From contig JAQCDH010000052.1 in NCBI GenBank assembly GCA_027620815.1, positions 1 through 5,455 on the forward strand: DNA of 5,455 nt, in the 5' to 3' direction. This document shows positions 1-5,455 of this stretch, one piece after another (position 1 is the first letter of the stretch; the number at the start of each line of letters is the position of its first letter). The notes beneath the pieces were generated by a model, which saw only the letters and a program-made list of their open reading frames with translations, did not search any database and was not told the DNA's origin. Source of the DNA: Bacillota bacterium (GTDB taxonomy: Bacteria; Bacillota_I; Bacilli_A; Acholeplasmatales; Acholeplasmataceae). A program made the position numbers and the translations under genes.

Positions 1-99
1 GAAAAAGCACTTCATGCAAAAATTGCATATGTTTCAGTCGGACCCAAGCGTGAACAAACCATTCAATTAGAAAATATATGGGAGGCATCACGTGATTGA
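1..99 (+). CDS. purA: Adenylosuccinate synthetase, C-terminal fragment (5' end outside window)
   Basis: Frame 1 is open from the window edge and encodes 32 residues ending in TGA at 97-99. Residues 10-21 read YVSVGPKREQTI, which matches the conserved C-terminal strand of adenylosuccinate synthetase (the SVGPxRxQTI signature). That enzyme uses GTP and aspartate to turn IMP into adenylosuccinate in the cytoplasm, the first committed step to AMP. About 400 residues of the usual protein lie upstream, so nothing can be said about its GTP-binding or catalytic regions. The tail continues about ten residues past the motif (QLENIWEASRD). Its last 8 bases overlap the start of purB, the enzyme for the next step, which supports the assignment and suggests co-transcription and coupled translation. 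The call rests on a short but distinctive motif plus context. Confidence 0.9.
   Translation, partial: EKALHAKIAYVSVGPKREQTIQLENIWEASRD
80..85 (+). promoter_or_regulatory. Shine-Dalgarno site that fixes the GTG start of purB
   Basis: GGGAGG lies inside the purA coding tail, six bases before GTG at 92. The next in-frame ATG (119-121) has no comparable site. The residues gained by using GTG (MIERY...) match the usual N-terminus of adenylosuccinate lyase, so the GTG start is well supported. Confidence 0.85.
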
Positions 100-1381
100 A
101 CGTTACCAAAGTCAACCAATGAAAACGATTTTTTCATTAGAAAATCGCTATGAAAAGATGTTAAAAGTTGAAGTCGCTTCTGTTGAAGCACTTTATAAGC
201 GTGGGAAAATCAACGTAGCTGTTAAACAAGAATTATTAAGTGGACACATTAAGCTGAGCGATATTTTAGAACGTGAACACATACTGAAACATGATGTATT
301 AGCTTTTGTTGAAAGCATGATGGCGCAGTTTAGTGATGCAAAACGCTACTTTCATTACGGATTAACATCAACAGATGTTGTTGATAGTGCGCAATCACTA
401 ATTTTAAAAGATGCATCACACCTTATTGATACGCACATGAAAGAATTATTAAAGTCGATATTAGAACATGCTAAAAAATACCAAAAGACTCCAATGATGG
501 CAAGAACGCATGGCATGTATGCGGAAATGTCAACTTTAGGATTACGATACTTACGATTTTACGAAGATTTAAACCGATCTTATGAACGTTTTAATCAATC
601 ACTAAAAGATGTTTTACAAGTCAAATTAAGTGGCGCGGTTGGCCATTATTCCATTTTACCAATCGAACATGAACGACTGGTTGCAGACATTTTAGAATTA
701 GACGTTCAAAAACTATCGACACAAGTGCTTGCTCGAGATAAACATGCTTCTATGATCAGTCACATGTCTATTTTAGGATCTGTGATTGAAGATTTTGTGT
801 TAGATATTCGCTTGTTATCAAGATCAGATGTCAAAGAAGTATCTGAAGGTTTTTCAGCAAAACAAAAAGGTTCTTCAGCAATGCCCCACAAAAAAAATCC
901 TATCACAAGTGAAAACTTAACAGGATTATCAAGAATGCTACGTGGGTATGTCACAATGGCCATGGAAAATATAGCGTTGTGGCATGAGAGAGACATTTCA
1001 CATTCCTCTGTTGAACGTGTGATGTTAGAAGATAGCTTTAGTGTATTAGAGACAATGATCTTAAAAACGAATGGGTTGATTCAAGATTTAGTCGTTTTTG
1101 ATGATCATATGCAGCTTCATATTGATCAAACTTATCAAACGACATTTTCCCAAAGACTCTTACATCAATGTATTGATGCACACCTAGATCGTATAGAAAG
1201 TTATGAACATATTCAAAAAGCTTCTTTTGAAGCGATTCAAAATAAAACACCATTACGTGAAATAATTACTAACAATGATTTTTTTAAGCCACTTCACAAT
1301 CATTTGAATGACATTTTTAGTCAAGAGACGTATCTCATCCATTTAGTTCAAGTTTTTAATGATTTATATCCTAAAAAATAA
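92..1381 (+). CDS. purB: Adenylosuccinate lyase
   Basis: A 429-residue cytoplasmic enzyme of the fumarase/aspartase superfamily, of normal length for the Bacillus-type PurB (about 430). The family acts twice in purine synthesis: it splits SAICAR to AICAR plus fumarate, and adenylosuccinate to AMP plus fumarate. Visible motifs are the N-terminal MIERY, HDVLAF at 67-72, GLTSTDVVD at 90-98, RTHG at 138-141 with the conserved active-site histidine H140, and the superfamily signature GSSAMPHKKNP at 260-270 with the flexible-loop serines S261/S262. The C-terminal third is helical, as expected. It starts at GTG, overlapping purA by 8 bp, so it is probably translated by coupling with the gene for the preceding reaction. 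One oddity is the segment after RTHG: it reads MYAEMST where Bacillus-type enzymes usually read xHAEPTT, so a normally conserved His and Pro are replaced. All core catalytic motifs remain, so the enzyme is expected to be active. Confidence 0.97.
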   Translation: MIERYQSQPMKTIFSLENRYEKMLKVEVASVEALYKRGKINVAVKQELLSGHIKLSDILEREHILKHDVLAFVESMMAQFSDAKRYFHYGLTSTDVVDSAQSLILKDASHLIDTHMKELLKSILEHAKKYQKTPMMARTHGMYAEMSTLGLRYLRFYEDLNRSYERFNQSLKDVLQVKLSGAVGHYSILPIEHERLVADILELDVQKLSTQVLARDKHASMISHMSILGSVIEDFVLDIRLLSRSDVKEVSEGFSAKQKGSSAMPHKKNPITSENLTGLSRMLRGYVTMAMENIALWHERDISHSSVERVMLEDSFSVLETMILKTNGLIQDLVVFDDHMQLHIDQTYQTTFSQRLLHQCIDAHLDRIESYEHIQKASFEAIQNKTPLREIITNNDFFKPLHNHLNDIFSQETYLIHLVQVFNDLYPKK

Positions 1382-1388
1382 GGCTTCA

Positions 1389-1397
1389 TGCTATAAT
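1389..1397 (+). promoter_or_regulatory. Extended -10 promoter upstream of the thioredoxin-like gene
   Basis: In the 42-bp gap after purB, TGC TATAAT forms a perfect -10 hexamer (1392-1397) with an upstream TG extension. No good -35 is seen at the usual distance, which lies in the end of purB; extended -10 promoters tolerate this. Transcription would begin near 1404, leaving a leader of about 20 nt that holds GGAGGT at 1413-1418, six bases before ATG 1424. No terminator precedes it, so it would be an internal promoter adding to read-through from purA-purB. Confidence 0.6.
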
Positions 1398-1423
1398 ATA
1401 GAAGAATATATTGGAGGTTATTT

Positions 1424-1987
1424 ATGGCAAAACATTACAATACAGTCACACCTAAAGTTCCAAAGGAAATACTCATTGGTTTTGGTGTTGTTCTTGCAGT
1501 TGTCTTAAGTTTATTTTTACTGACTTTACGCTCAAATGAGCAACGCATTTATGACATTTACGAAGAAGTTGGTGGAGAATTAAGTTCAGACCATCCTTTT
1601 TATGAAGTATCTTTTAATGGTTCACTTTTTAATGAAAGTTTAGAATCAAGAATTAATTCTGGTGAGCTTGTTATCTTATATATTGGTAGCCCACAATGTC
1701 CTGCATGTGTTCAAACCATTGGTACCGTTTCTGATTACTTTTTCTCAGAGGGACTAGATGCATTTACACCTAATATTTATTACTATGAAGATTTTGCAGG
1801 AGTTGCAGCTTCCAGAGACCGTAATGCATTTTTAGAAGCATATCCAGATATTGTTAGATCAACACCTCAAGTAATCGCATTTTTAAATGGTGAAATCATC
1901 GCAAGATATCAAGCACCAACAGAAGGTGTCACGATTGAAAGACAAGTTAAAAACTTCTTTACAATTGTTTTAGATCAAGTCGAATAA
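1424..1987 (+). CDS. Membrane-anchored thioredoxin-fold protein with CPAC active site
   Basis: 187 residues. A short basic N-terminus (K3, K11, K14) precedes one hydrophobic helix at about 15-34 and then a soluble domain; there is no lipobox or clear cleavage site. The positive-inside rule places the C-terminal domain outside the cytoplasm. That domain has a beta strand VILYIGS (83-89), then CPAC at 92-95 at the start of a helix, and STPQVIAFLNG at 146-156, where P148 fits the cis-proline strand of thioredoxins. This supports a thiol-disulfide oxidoreductase or disulfide handler at the cell surface; redox direction and substrates cannot be read from sequence. The 50-residue linker (35-82) and acidic stretch after the CXXC helix resemble no specific subfamily I can name. 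ATG 1424 has a strong GGAGGT site. The gene lies between purB and argS and shares one base with argS, but no functional link to either is evident. Confidence 0.85.
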   Translation: MAKHYNTVTPKVPKEILIGFGVVLAVVLSLFLLTLRSNEQRIYDIYEEVGGELSSDHPFYEVSFNGSLFNESLESRINSGELVILYIGSPQCPACVQTIGTVSDYFFSEGLDAFTPNIYYYEDFAGVAASRDRNAFLEAYPDIVRSTPQVIAFLNGEIIARYQAPTEGVTIERQVKNFFTIVLDQVE

Positions 1988-3645
1988 TGATTTTACAAAC
2001 GATAAAAAAGCATGTCGAAAATGTGATTTTCGATGTGTTTTCCTATTCTATTACGATTGAATATGCAAAAAAAGGGGATGCACAACTTGCATGTCCTCTT
2101 TTTCAATTATCAAAAGAAAAGCGACTATCACCAGTTGTTGTTTTTAATCAGTTAGAAACGCCTTTAAAAAATATTGACGGTGTTTCAGATGTAACATTCG
2201 AACATGGGTTTTTAAATATTTACTTAAATCAGCAACATTTAATTTATCACACGATTGATGCGATAAAAAACAACCGTTATTTAAGTGAAAACAAAGAAAA
2301 AGAAGTGATTGTCATTGATTATTCATCACCGAATATCGCAAAACGGTTTTCAGTCGGTCATATTCGCTCTACTGTTATCGGCGCATCCTTAAGACGTTTA
2401 TTTCGTTTTTTAGGTGATGAGGTTGAAGGCATTAATCATCTAGGAGATTGGGGAACCCAATTTGGAAAAATGATTTACGCGTATTTGCATTATGGTGATG
2501 AAGGCATGTTAGATGAGGAACCGATTGCGAAACTTCAAGAACTGTACGTAAGATTTCATGATGAAGAAAAACTAAATCCCTCATTATCTGATGAAGCAAG
2601 AGAAATCTTTTTAGAACTTGAAAAAGGAAATCCAACCTATCTTGCTTTATGGGAACAATTTAAAGTGTTAAGTTTAAAAGAGTTTGATTATTATTATGAA
2701 CTATTAAATGTTGATTTTGATCATGTTATTGGTGAATCTTTTTATGAGTCTTACATGAATGACGCTGTCAAAGAAATGGAAGATAAACACTTACTTGTCT
2801 TAGATGATGAAGCGATGATTATTCCTTTAGGGGATGATATGCCACCTGCGCTTATTAAGAAAAAAGATGGCTCTACACTCTATATGACAAGAGATGTTGC
2901 TGCAGCAATTTATCGTCACAAACATTTTAAAGCTTCCACAATCTTATACGTTGTTGGTAATGAACAAGCCCTACACTTTAGACAACTTCAACGTGTTTTA
3001 GATAAAATGGGTTATGAGATTCATATCGAACATGTCAACTTTGGATTGGTCTTGCAAGATGGTAAGAAGATGTCAACACGTAAAGGCGGCGTTCATACGC
3101 TTCAAGCAGTATTTGATGAGGCGATCCTCTTATCAAAACAAGCGATTGAAGAAAAAAACCCGAACTTAGAACATAAAGATCAGGTTGCGAAATCTGTTGC
3201 TGTTGGTGCAATCATCTTTAATGACTTAAAAAATGAAAAACATTTAAATATTGAATTTAACTTATCAAATATGTTAAAATTTGAAGGTCAAACAGGTCCA
3301 TACATTCAATATACGAGTGTACGAATGGCAGCTTTACTCAGACAATTAGACCCAGTCGTTCATGAAGATGTTGATATTAGTAGTGAACATGCGATGGCAT
3401 TATCGATGGTCTTAAATCAGTTTGAAGATACGTTAATTCGAGCAAGATCATCATTTCAACCAAGTATGATCGCAAGATATGCATTAAACTTAAGTCAAAC
3501 CTTTAATTCTTTGTATGGTCAACAAAAATTGATCACTGAAGATATTAGAAAGTCACAGATGATGTTAAGTTTAGTCTATGCTTCAAGAGAAATTCTAAAT
3601 CAAAGTATGAGACTTTTAGGCATTGATGTGTTAGATTATATGTGA
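1987..3645 (+). CDS. argS: Arginyl-tRNA synthetase
   Basis: A 552-residue class I aminoacyl-tRNA synthetase that charges tRNA-Arg with arginine in the cytoplasm; the length fits the compact Firmicutes type (about 550-560). Domains in order: the N-terminal ArgRS-specific tRNA-recognition domain (about 1-90, with GDAQLACPLFQLSK at 30-43), the Rossmann catalytic core with SSPNIAKRFSVGH at 113-125 (HIGH-like box SVGH), NHLGDWGTQFGK at 150-161, KDGSTLYMTRD at 293-303, the KMSKS loop as KMSTR at 361-365, and the helical DALR anticodon-binding domain opening near GPYIQYTSVR (437-446). The protein ends in YM, near the family's usual C-terminal Arg/Lys-Met. R120 stands where a Pro is usual (NIAKP). 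The start ATG overlaps the preceding stop as TAATG and has no recognisable Shine-Dalgarno site, so translation probably depends on re-initiation by ribosomes finishing the thioredoxin-like gene. A tRNA gene follows after 5 bp. Confidence 0.98.
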   Translation: MILQTIKKHVENVIFDVFSYSITIEYAKKGDAQLACPLFQLSKEKRLSPVVVFNQLETPLKNIDGVSDVTFEHGFLNIYLNQQHLIYHTIDAIKNNRYLSENKEKEVIVIDYSSPNIAKRFSVGHIRSTVIGASLRRLFRFLGDEVEGINHLGDWGTQFGKMIYAYLHYGDEGMLDEEPIAKLQELYVRFHDEEKLNPSLSDEAREIFLELEKGNPTYLALWEQFKVLSLKEFDYYYELLNVDFDHVIGESFYESYMNDAVKEMEDKHLLVLDDEAMIIPLGDDMPPALIKKKDGSTLYMTRDVAAAIYRHKHFKASTILYVVGNEQALHFRQLQRVLDKMGYEIHIEHVNFGLVLQDGKKMSTRKGGVHTLQAVFDEAILLSKQAIEEKNPNLEHKDQVAKSVAVGAIIFNDLKNEKHLNIEFNLSNMLKFEGQTGPYIQYTSVRMAALLRQLDPVVHEDVDISSEHAMALSMVLNQFEDTLIRARSSFQPSMIARYALNLSQTFNSLYGQQKLITEDIRKSQMMLSLVYASREILNQSMRLLGIDVLDYM

Positions 3646-3650
3646 TTTAT

Positions 3651-3735
3651 CCCCGCGTGATGAAATTGGTAGACGTGCCAGACTCAAAATCTGGTGGAGC
3701 AATCCGTGCTGGTTCGAGTCCGGCCGCGGGGACCA
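3651..3735 (+). tRNA. tRNA-Leu, anticodon CAA (reads UUG)
   Basis: An 85-nt class II tRNA with encoded CCA. The acceptor stem pairs CCCCGCG (3651-3657) with CGCGGGG (3725-3731), followed by discriminator A at 3732 and CCA at 3733-3735. The D-loop region contains AATTGGTAGAC. The anticodon stem CCAGA/TCTGG (3678-3682 and 3690-3694) closes the loop CTCAAAA with anticodon CAA at 3685-3687. A long variable arm (3695-3707) forms GGA/TCC, as expected for leucine, and the T arm (3708-3724) has loop TTCGAGT between GCTGG and CCGGC. A73 and the long variable arm are leucine identity features. It begins 5 bp after the argS stop with no clear promoter of its own, so it is probably processed from the argS transcript by RNase P and 3' nucleases. 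Confidence 0.96.
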
Positions 3736-3747
3736 CCTTTAAAGGTG
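3734..3747 (+). repeat. Perfect 14-bp palindrome at the tRNA 3' end
   Basis: CACCTTTAAAGGTG is its own reverse complement. It begins within the encoded CCA of the tRNA and ends just before the AGGAG ribosome site (3751-3755) of the next gene. In RNA it could fold only as a weak 4-5 bp hairpin with a 4-6 nt loop and no T-tract, so it is not an intrinsic terminator. It may mark the processing boundary, or may be chance. Confidence 0.45.
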
Positions 3748-3760
3748 AATAGGAGAAAAC

Positions 3761-4858
3761 ATGAAAAAAATACAAGCTTTTGCAATGAAAACAATGAATG
3801 GTATGACTTATGGGTTATTTTCAACTTTAATTGTTGGTGTCATTATCGATCAAATTGGAAAATTATTAGGTATTCCCTTTTTAACAAGTCCAATTTACAT
3901 TACACTAGGCTCTCTCATGGGTGCTGGTATTGGATTAGGCATTGGGTTATCACTTAAATTAGATGGATTAAAACTTGTAACTGCTGGTATCATTGGTGGT
4001 ATTGCAACGTCATTTAGAGTGAGTTTTACTGATGGGATACAAGTTGCAACCGATGCATTTAAAAATGGTGCCGTGTTTCCTGTCTTTAATGAACCATTAA
4101 CTGTATACGCAGTTGTTGTGTCTTCATTAATTGCGATGCGTTATGTCTTAAAAAAGAAGACACCCATTGATATTTTACTTATTCCTTTAACCTCAGTCTT
4201 TTTAGCAATCATCTTTACACTTATCTATTCAGCACCAATCGGATTTTTAATCAATGGTATCGCTGGATTTATTGAAGGTGCGACAAGTATTGCACCACTT
4301 CCGATGACTATTATTATTTCAATGGTGATGGGAATCTTATTGACCTCGCCTTTATCATCTGCAGCAATCGCAATTACCATTCGTTTAGGGTTAAATCCAG
4401 CATCTTTAGATCCAACATCATCCCTTGGCATTGCAGGCGGTGCAGCAGTTGTTGGTACATCGATTCAAATGTTAGGATTTGCCTTACAATCTAGAAAAGA
4501 TAATTCTTTCGGTATGGTATTATCCATTGCCTTTGGAACATCAATGCTACAATTTAAAAACATCTTGAGAAAACCAGTGATTTGGTTACCTACGATCTTA
4601 GCTTCAGGCATTGCAGCACCTATCATTGTCTTACTCCTCCAAACCAAAACAACCTTCACAGGAGCAGGGATGGGAACATCTGGTTTAGTGGGACCACTTC
4701 AAACGTTGTTTGCAATGAATTATAGTTTAAATGCTTTCATCTCTATTGGTCTTATTTTTGTATTAGGACTAAGTTTAGTGTATGTCTTTGACTTATTTTT
4801 AAGAAAAAAAGGATCAATTGTTGATGGCGATTTTAACGTATTAAATGACATTGTGTAA
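3761..4858 (+). CDS. PTS_EIIC_2 (PfoR-type) polytopic membrane protein
   Basis: A 365-residue integral membrane protein of about eight to ten hydrophobic segments, starting at an ATG 5 nt after AGGAG. Motifs recalled from the PTS_EIIC_2 / COG3641 (PfoR) family are visible: PIGFLINGIAGFIE (159-172), LTSPLSSAAIAI (194-205), GGAAVVGTSIQMLGFA (226-241), GTSMLQFKNILRKPVIWLP (259-277) and GAGMGTSGLVGPLQT (301-315). The family resembles sugar-permease subunits of the phosphotransferase system. Its substrate is not established, and some members were named after a putative toxin regulator in Clostridium. No EIIA, EIIB or sugar-catabolic gene lies nearby, so a functioning sugar PTS cannot be claimed; general cytosolic EII components or a non-PTS transport role remain possible. 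The stop codon forms part of the terminator that closes the unit. The family assignment is firm; the function is not. Confidence 0.88.
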   Translation: MKKIQAFAMKTMNGMTYGLFSTLIVGVIIDQIGKLLGIPFLTSPIYITLGSLMGAGIGLGIGLSLKLDGLKLVTAGIIGGIATSFRVSFTDGIQVATDAFKNGAVFPVFNEPLTVYAVVVSSLIAMRYVLKKKTPIDILLIPLTSVFLAIIFTLIYSAPIGFLINGIAGFIEGATSIAPLPMTIIISMVMGILLTSPLSSAAIAITIRLGLNPASLDPTSSLGIAGGAAVVGTSIQMLGFALQSRKDNSFGMVLSIAFGTSMLQFKNILRKPVIWLPTILASGIAAPIIVLLLQTKTTFTGAGMGTSGLVGPLQTLFAMNYSLNAFISIGLIFVLGLSLVYVFDLFLRKKGSIVDGDFNVLNDIV

Positions 4859-4883
4859 AAGTCTCGTAATGAGACTTTTTTTT
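4857..4883 (+). terminator. Rho-independent terminator closing the purA-to-eIIC unit
   Basis: AAAAGTCTC (4857-4865) and GAGACTTTT (4871-4879) form a perfect 9-bp stem around the loop GTAAT, and the T run continues to 4883, eight Ts in all. Its 5' arm includes the last two bases of the TAA stop of the preceding gene, so there is no untranslated spacer. It is the only strong terminator in the window. It is A-rich on the 5' side, so it might also work partly on opposite-strand transcripts. Confidence 0.92.
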
Positions 4884-4893
4884 CGTTTGAATA

Positions 4894-4902
4894 TGATAAA
4901 AT
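4894..4902 (+). promoter_or_regulatory. Extended -10 promoter for the last gene
   Basis: TGA TAAAAT gives a TG-extended -10 (hexamer 4897-4902) eleven bases after the terminator T-tract. The -35 position would fall inside the terminator's 3' arm and has no good match to TTGACA. Transcription would start near 4909, leaving a very short leader with AAGGTG at 4915-4920, five bases before ATG 4926. Confidence 0.6.
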
Positions 4903-4925
4903 AATGAATAGGAAAAGGTGAATTT

Positions 4926-5455
4926 ATGAAAAAACAACAAGTCGTTCAAGTTCAACAAGTAATTGTCAACAAAGACCAAACAACAGCGCTAACAAAATTA
5001 CTTAGAACACTAAGTTTTGTTTTACTTGCAGCAGTATTTTCATTATTCATCTTTCATTTGATATTTGAAACACAAGTCGAATTTATTTTAATGGATCAAC
5101 TTCGTCCACTCTTAAAACCCATTCAAGATACGATTGCATCAATTGATTTCTTAAGTGATACCTTTTATATTCTCACAACACTTATATTAGGACTCTTATT
5201 ATTTACATGGACCGTTTCTAAATCTGTCTTAATCAAAGTATTGTTAACGGTATCGATTTTCTTAAGTTATTTAGTGATGTTATCAGAAGAAACGTTATTT
5301 ATCGGTTATTTGGACCTTGTTAGACCAGATTTCTTAAATCCTGTCGTTGACATCATTAACCCTCTTCTTGAGCAATTATTAACGTTACATGAATTTGTTG
5401 GATTGTTAACCGTATTTATTACATTTGTATTGCTAACACTATTACTAGTTTTTAG
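4926..5455 (+). CDS. Unrecognised multi-span membrane protein with internal repeat (3' end outside window)
   Basis: The frame stays open from ATG 4926 to the window end, giving 176 complete codons without a stop. I do not recognise the family. The N-terminus (1-27) is polar and rich in Gln, Val and Lys, and is probably cytoplasmic. Hydrophobic segments lie at about 28-47, 78-96, 101-118 and 155-176. Lysines at 2, 3, 16, 24, 99 and 104, with R27, mark the cytoplasmic side, which puts the two longer loops (48-77 and 119-154) outside. Those loops look alike: DQLRPLLKPIQDTI at 57-70 and DLVRPDFLNPVVDII at 130-144, each following an Glu-Thr pair (48-49, 122-123) after a membrane helix. This suggests a duplicated helix-loop-helix unit. 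The gene has its own ribosome site and probable promoter after a terminator, so it is likely regulated separately from the genes upstream. No function can be given. Confidence 0.85.
   Translation, partial: MKKQQVVQVQQVIVNKDQTTALTKLLRTLSFVLLAAVFSLFIFHLIFETQVEFILMDQLRPLLKPIQDTIASIDFLSDTFYILTTLILGLLLFTWTVSKSVLIKVLLTVSIFLSYLVMLSEETLFIGYLDLVRPDFLNPVVDIINPLLEQLLTLHEFVGLLTVFITFVLLTLLLVF

Noticed and set aside
760..996. Antisense open frames inside purB, argS and the membrane-protein gene
   Set aside because: They lie wholly within well-identified genes, lack ribosome sites and show no recognisable domains; they are shadows of the coding strand.
1382..1423. Possible terminator or riboswitch between purB and the thioredoxin-like gene
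   Set aside because: At 42 bp the gap is too short for a riboswitch and shows no stable stem with a T-tract, only the -10 element and ribosome site.
2347..2361. HIGH box of ArgRS reads SVGH, lacking the first histidine
   Set aside because: From memory, SMGH-type boxes are common in Firmicutes arginyl-tRNA synthetases, and the second histidine and KMSTR loop are intact, so this is not a sign of inactivation.
3612..3642. Possible tRNA promoter at the end of argS (TATATG at 3637-3642)
   Set aside because: The -10 match is mediocre and the sequence 17 bp upstream (TTTTAG) is a poor -35, so it cannot be told from AT-rich coding sequence.
3651..3735. Possible recoded or suppressor tRNA
   Set aside because: The anticodon loop CTCAAAA gives CAA, an ordinary leucine UUG reader with leucine-type variable arm and A73.
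3694..3957. An 87-codon + strand frame running through the tRNA 3' half into the membrane-protein gene
   Set aside because: It overlaps the tRNA and reads another frame of the PTS_EIIC_2 gene; its composition is not protein-like and no ribosome site precedes it.

Overview
This is an AT-rich window with all genes on the + strand and very tight packing (8-bp and 1-bp gene overlaps, a tRNA 5 bp after a stop codon). Gene content and Shine-Dalgarno sequences (GGGAGG, GGAGGT, AGGAG, AAGGTG) point to a low-GC Gram-positive (Bacillota) or a wall-less relative. UGA is read as stop at the ends of purA and argS, and tryptophan is UGG. This argues against the UGA=Trp code of Mycoplasma but allows a standard-code lineage such as Acholeplasma. 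The exact taxon cannot be settled from the window.

Layout: positions 1-99 are the C-terminus of adenylosuccinate synthetase (purA). It overlaps a GTG-started adenylosuccinate lyase gene (purB, 92-1381), so the two steps from IMP to AMP are coupled. After a 42-bp gap with an extended -10 promoter comes a membrane-anchored thioredoxin-fold protein with a CPAC active site (1424-1987). It shares one base with arginyl-tRNA synthetase (argS, 1987-3645). Five bases after argS lies a complete tRNA-Leu(CAA) with encoded CCA (3651-3735). Next is a polytopic PTS_EIIC_2/PfoR-type membrane protein (3761-4858), whose stop codon is built into a strong rho-independent terminator (4857-4883). A second extended -10 promoter then drives an unrecognised multi-span membrane protein that runs off the end of the window (4926-5455).

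No terminator is visible from purA to 4857. The region therefore reads as one co-directional transcription unit (purA-purB-trx-argS-tRNA-eIIC) with an internal promoter before the thioredoxin gene, followed by a new unit. Most of the window is housekeeping. I see no mobile element, CRISPR array, phage gene or defence cassette, and no convincing new multi-gene system. The least explained items are the last membrane protein, which appears to be an internal duplication of a two-helix unit with an extracytoplasmic Arg-Pro motif, the anchored CPAC thioredoxin between purB and argS, and the tRNA lodged inside a protein-coding unit.
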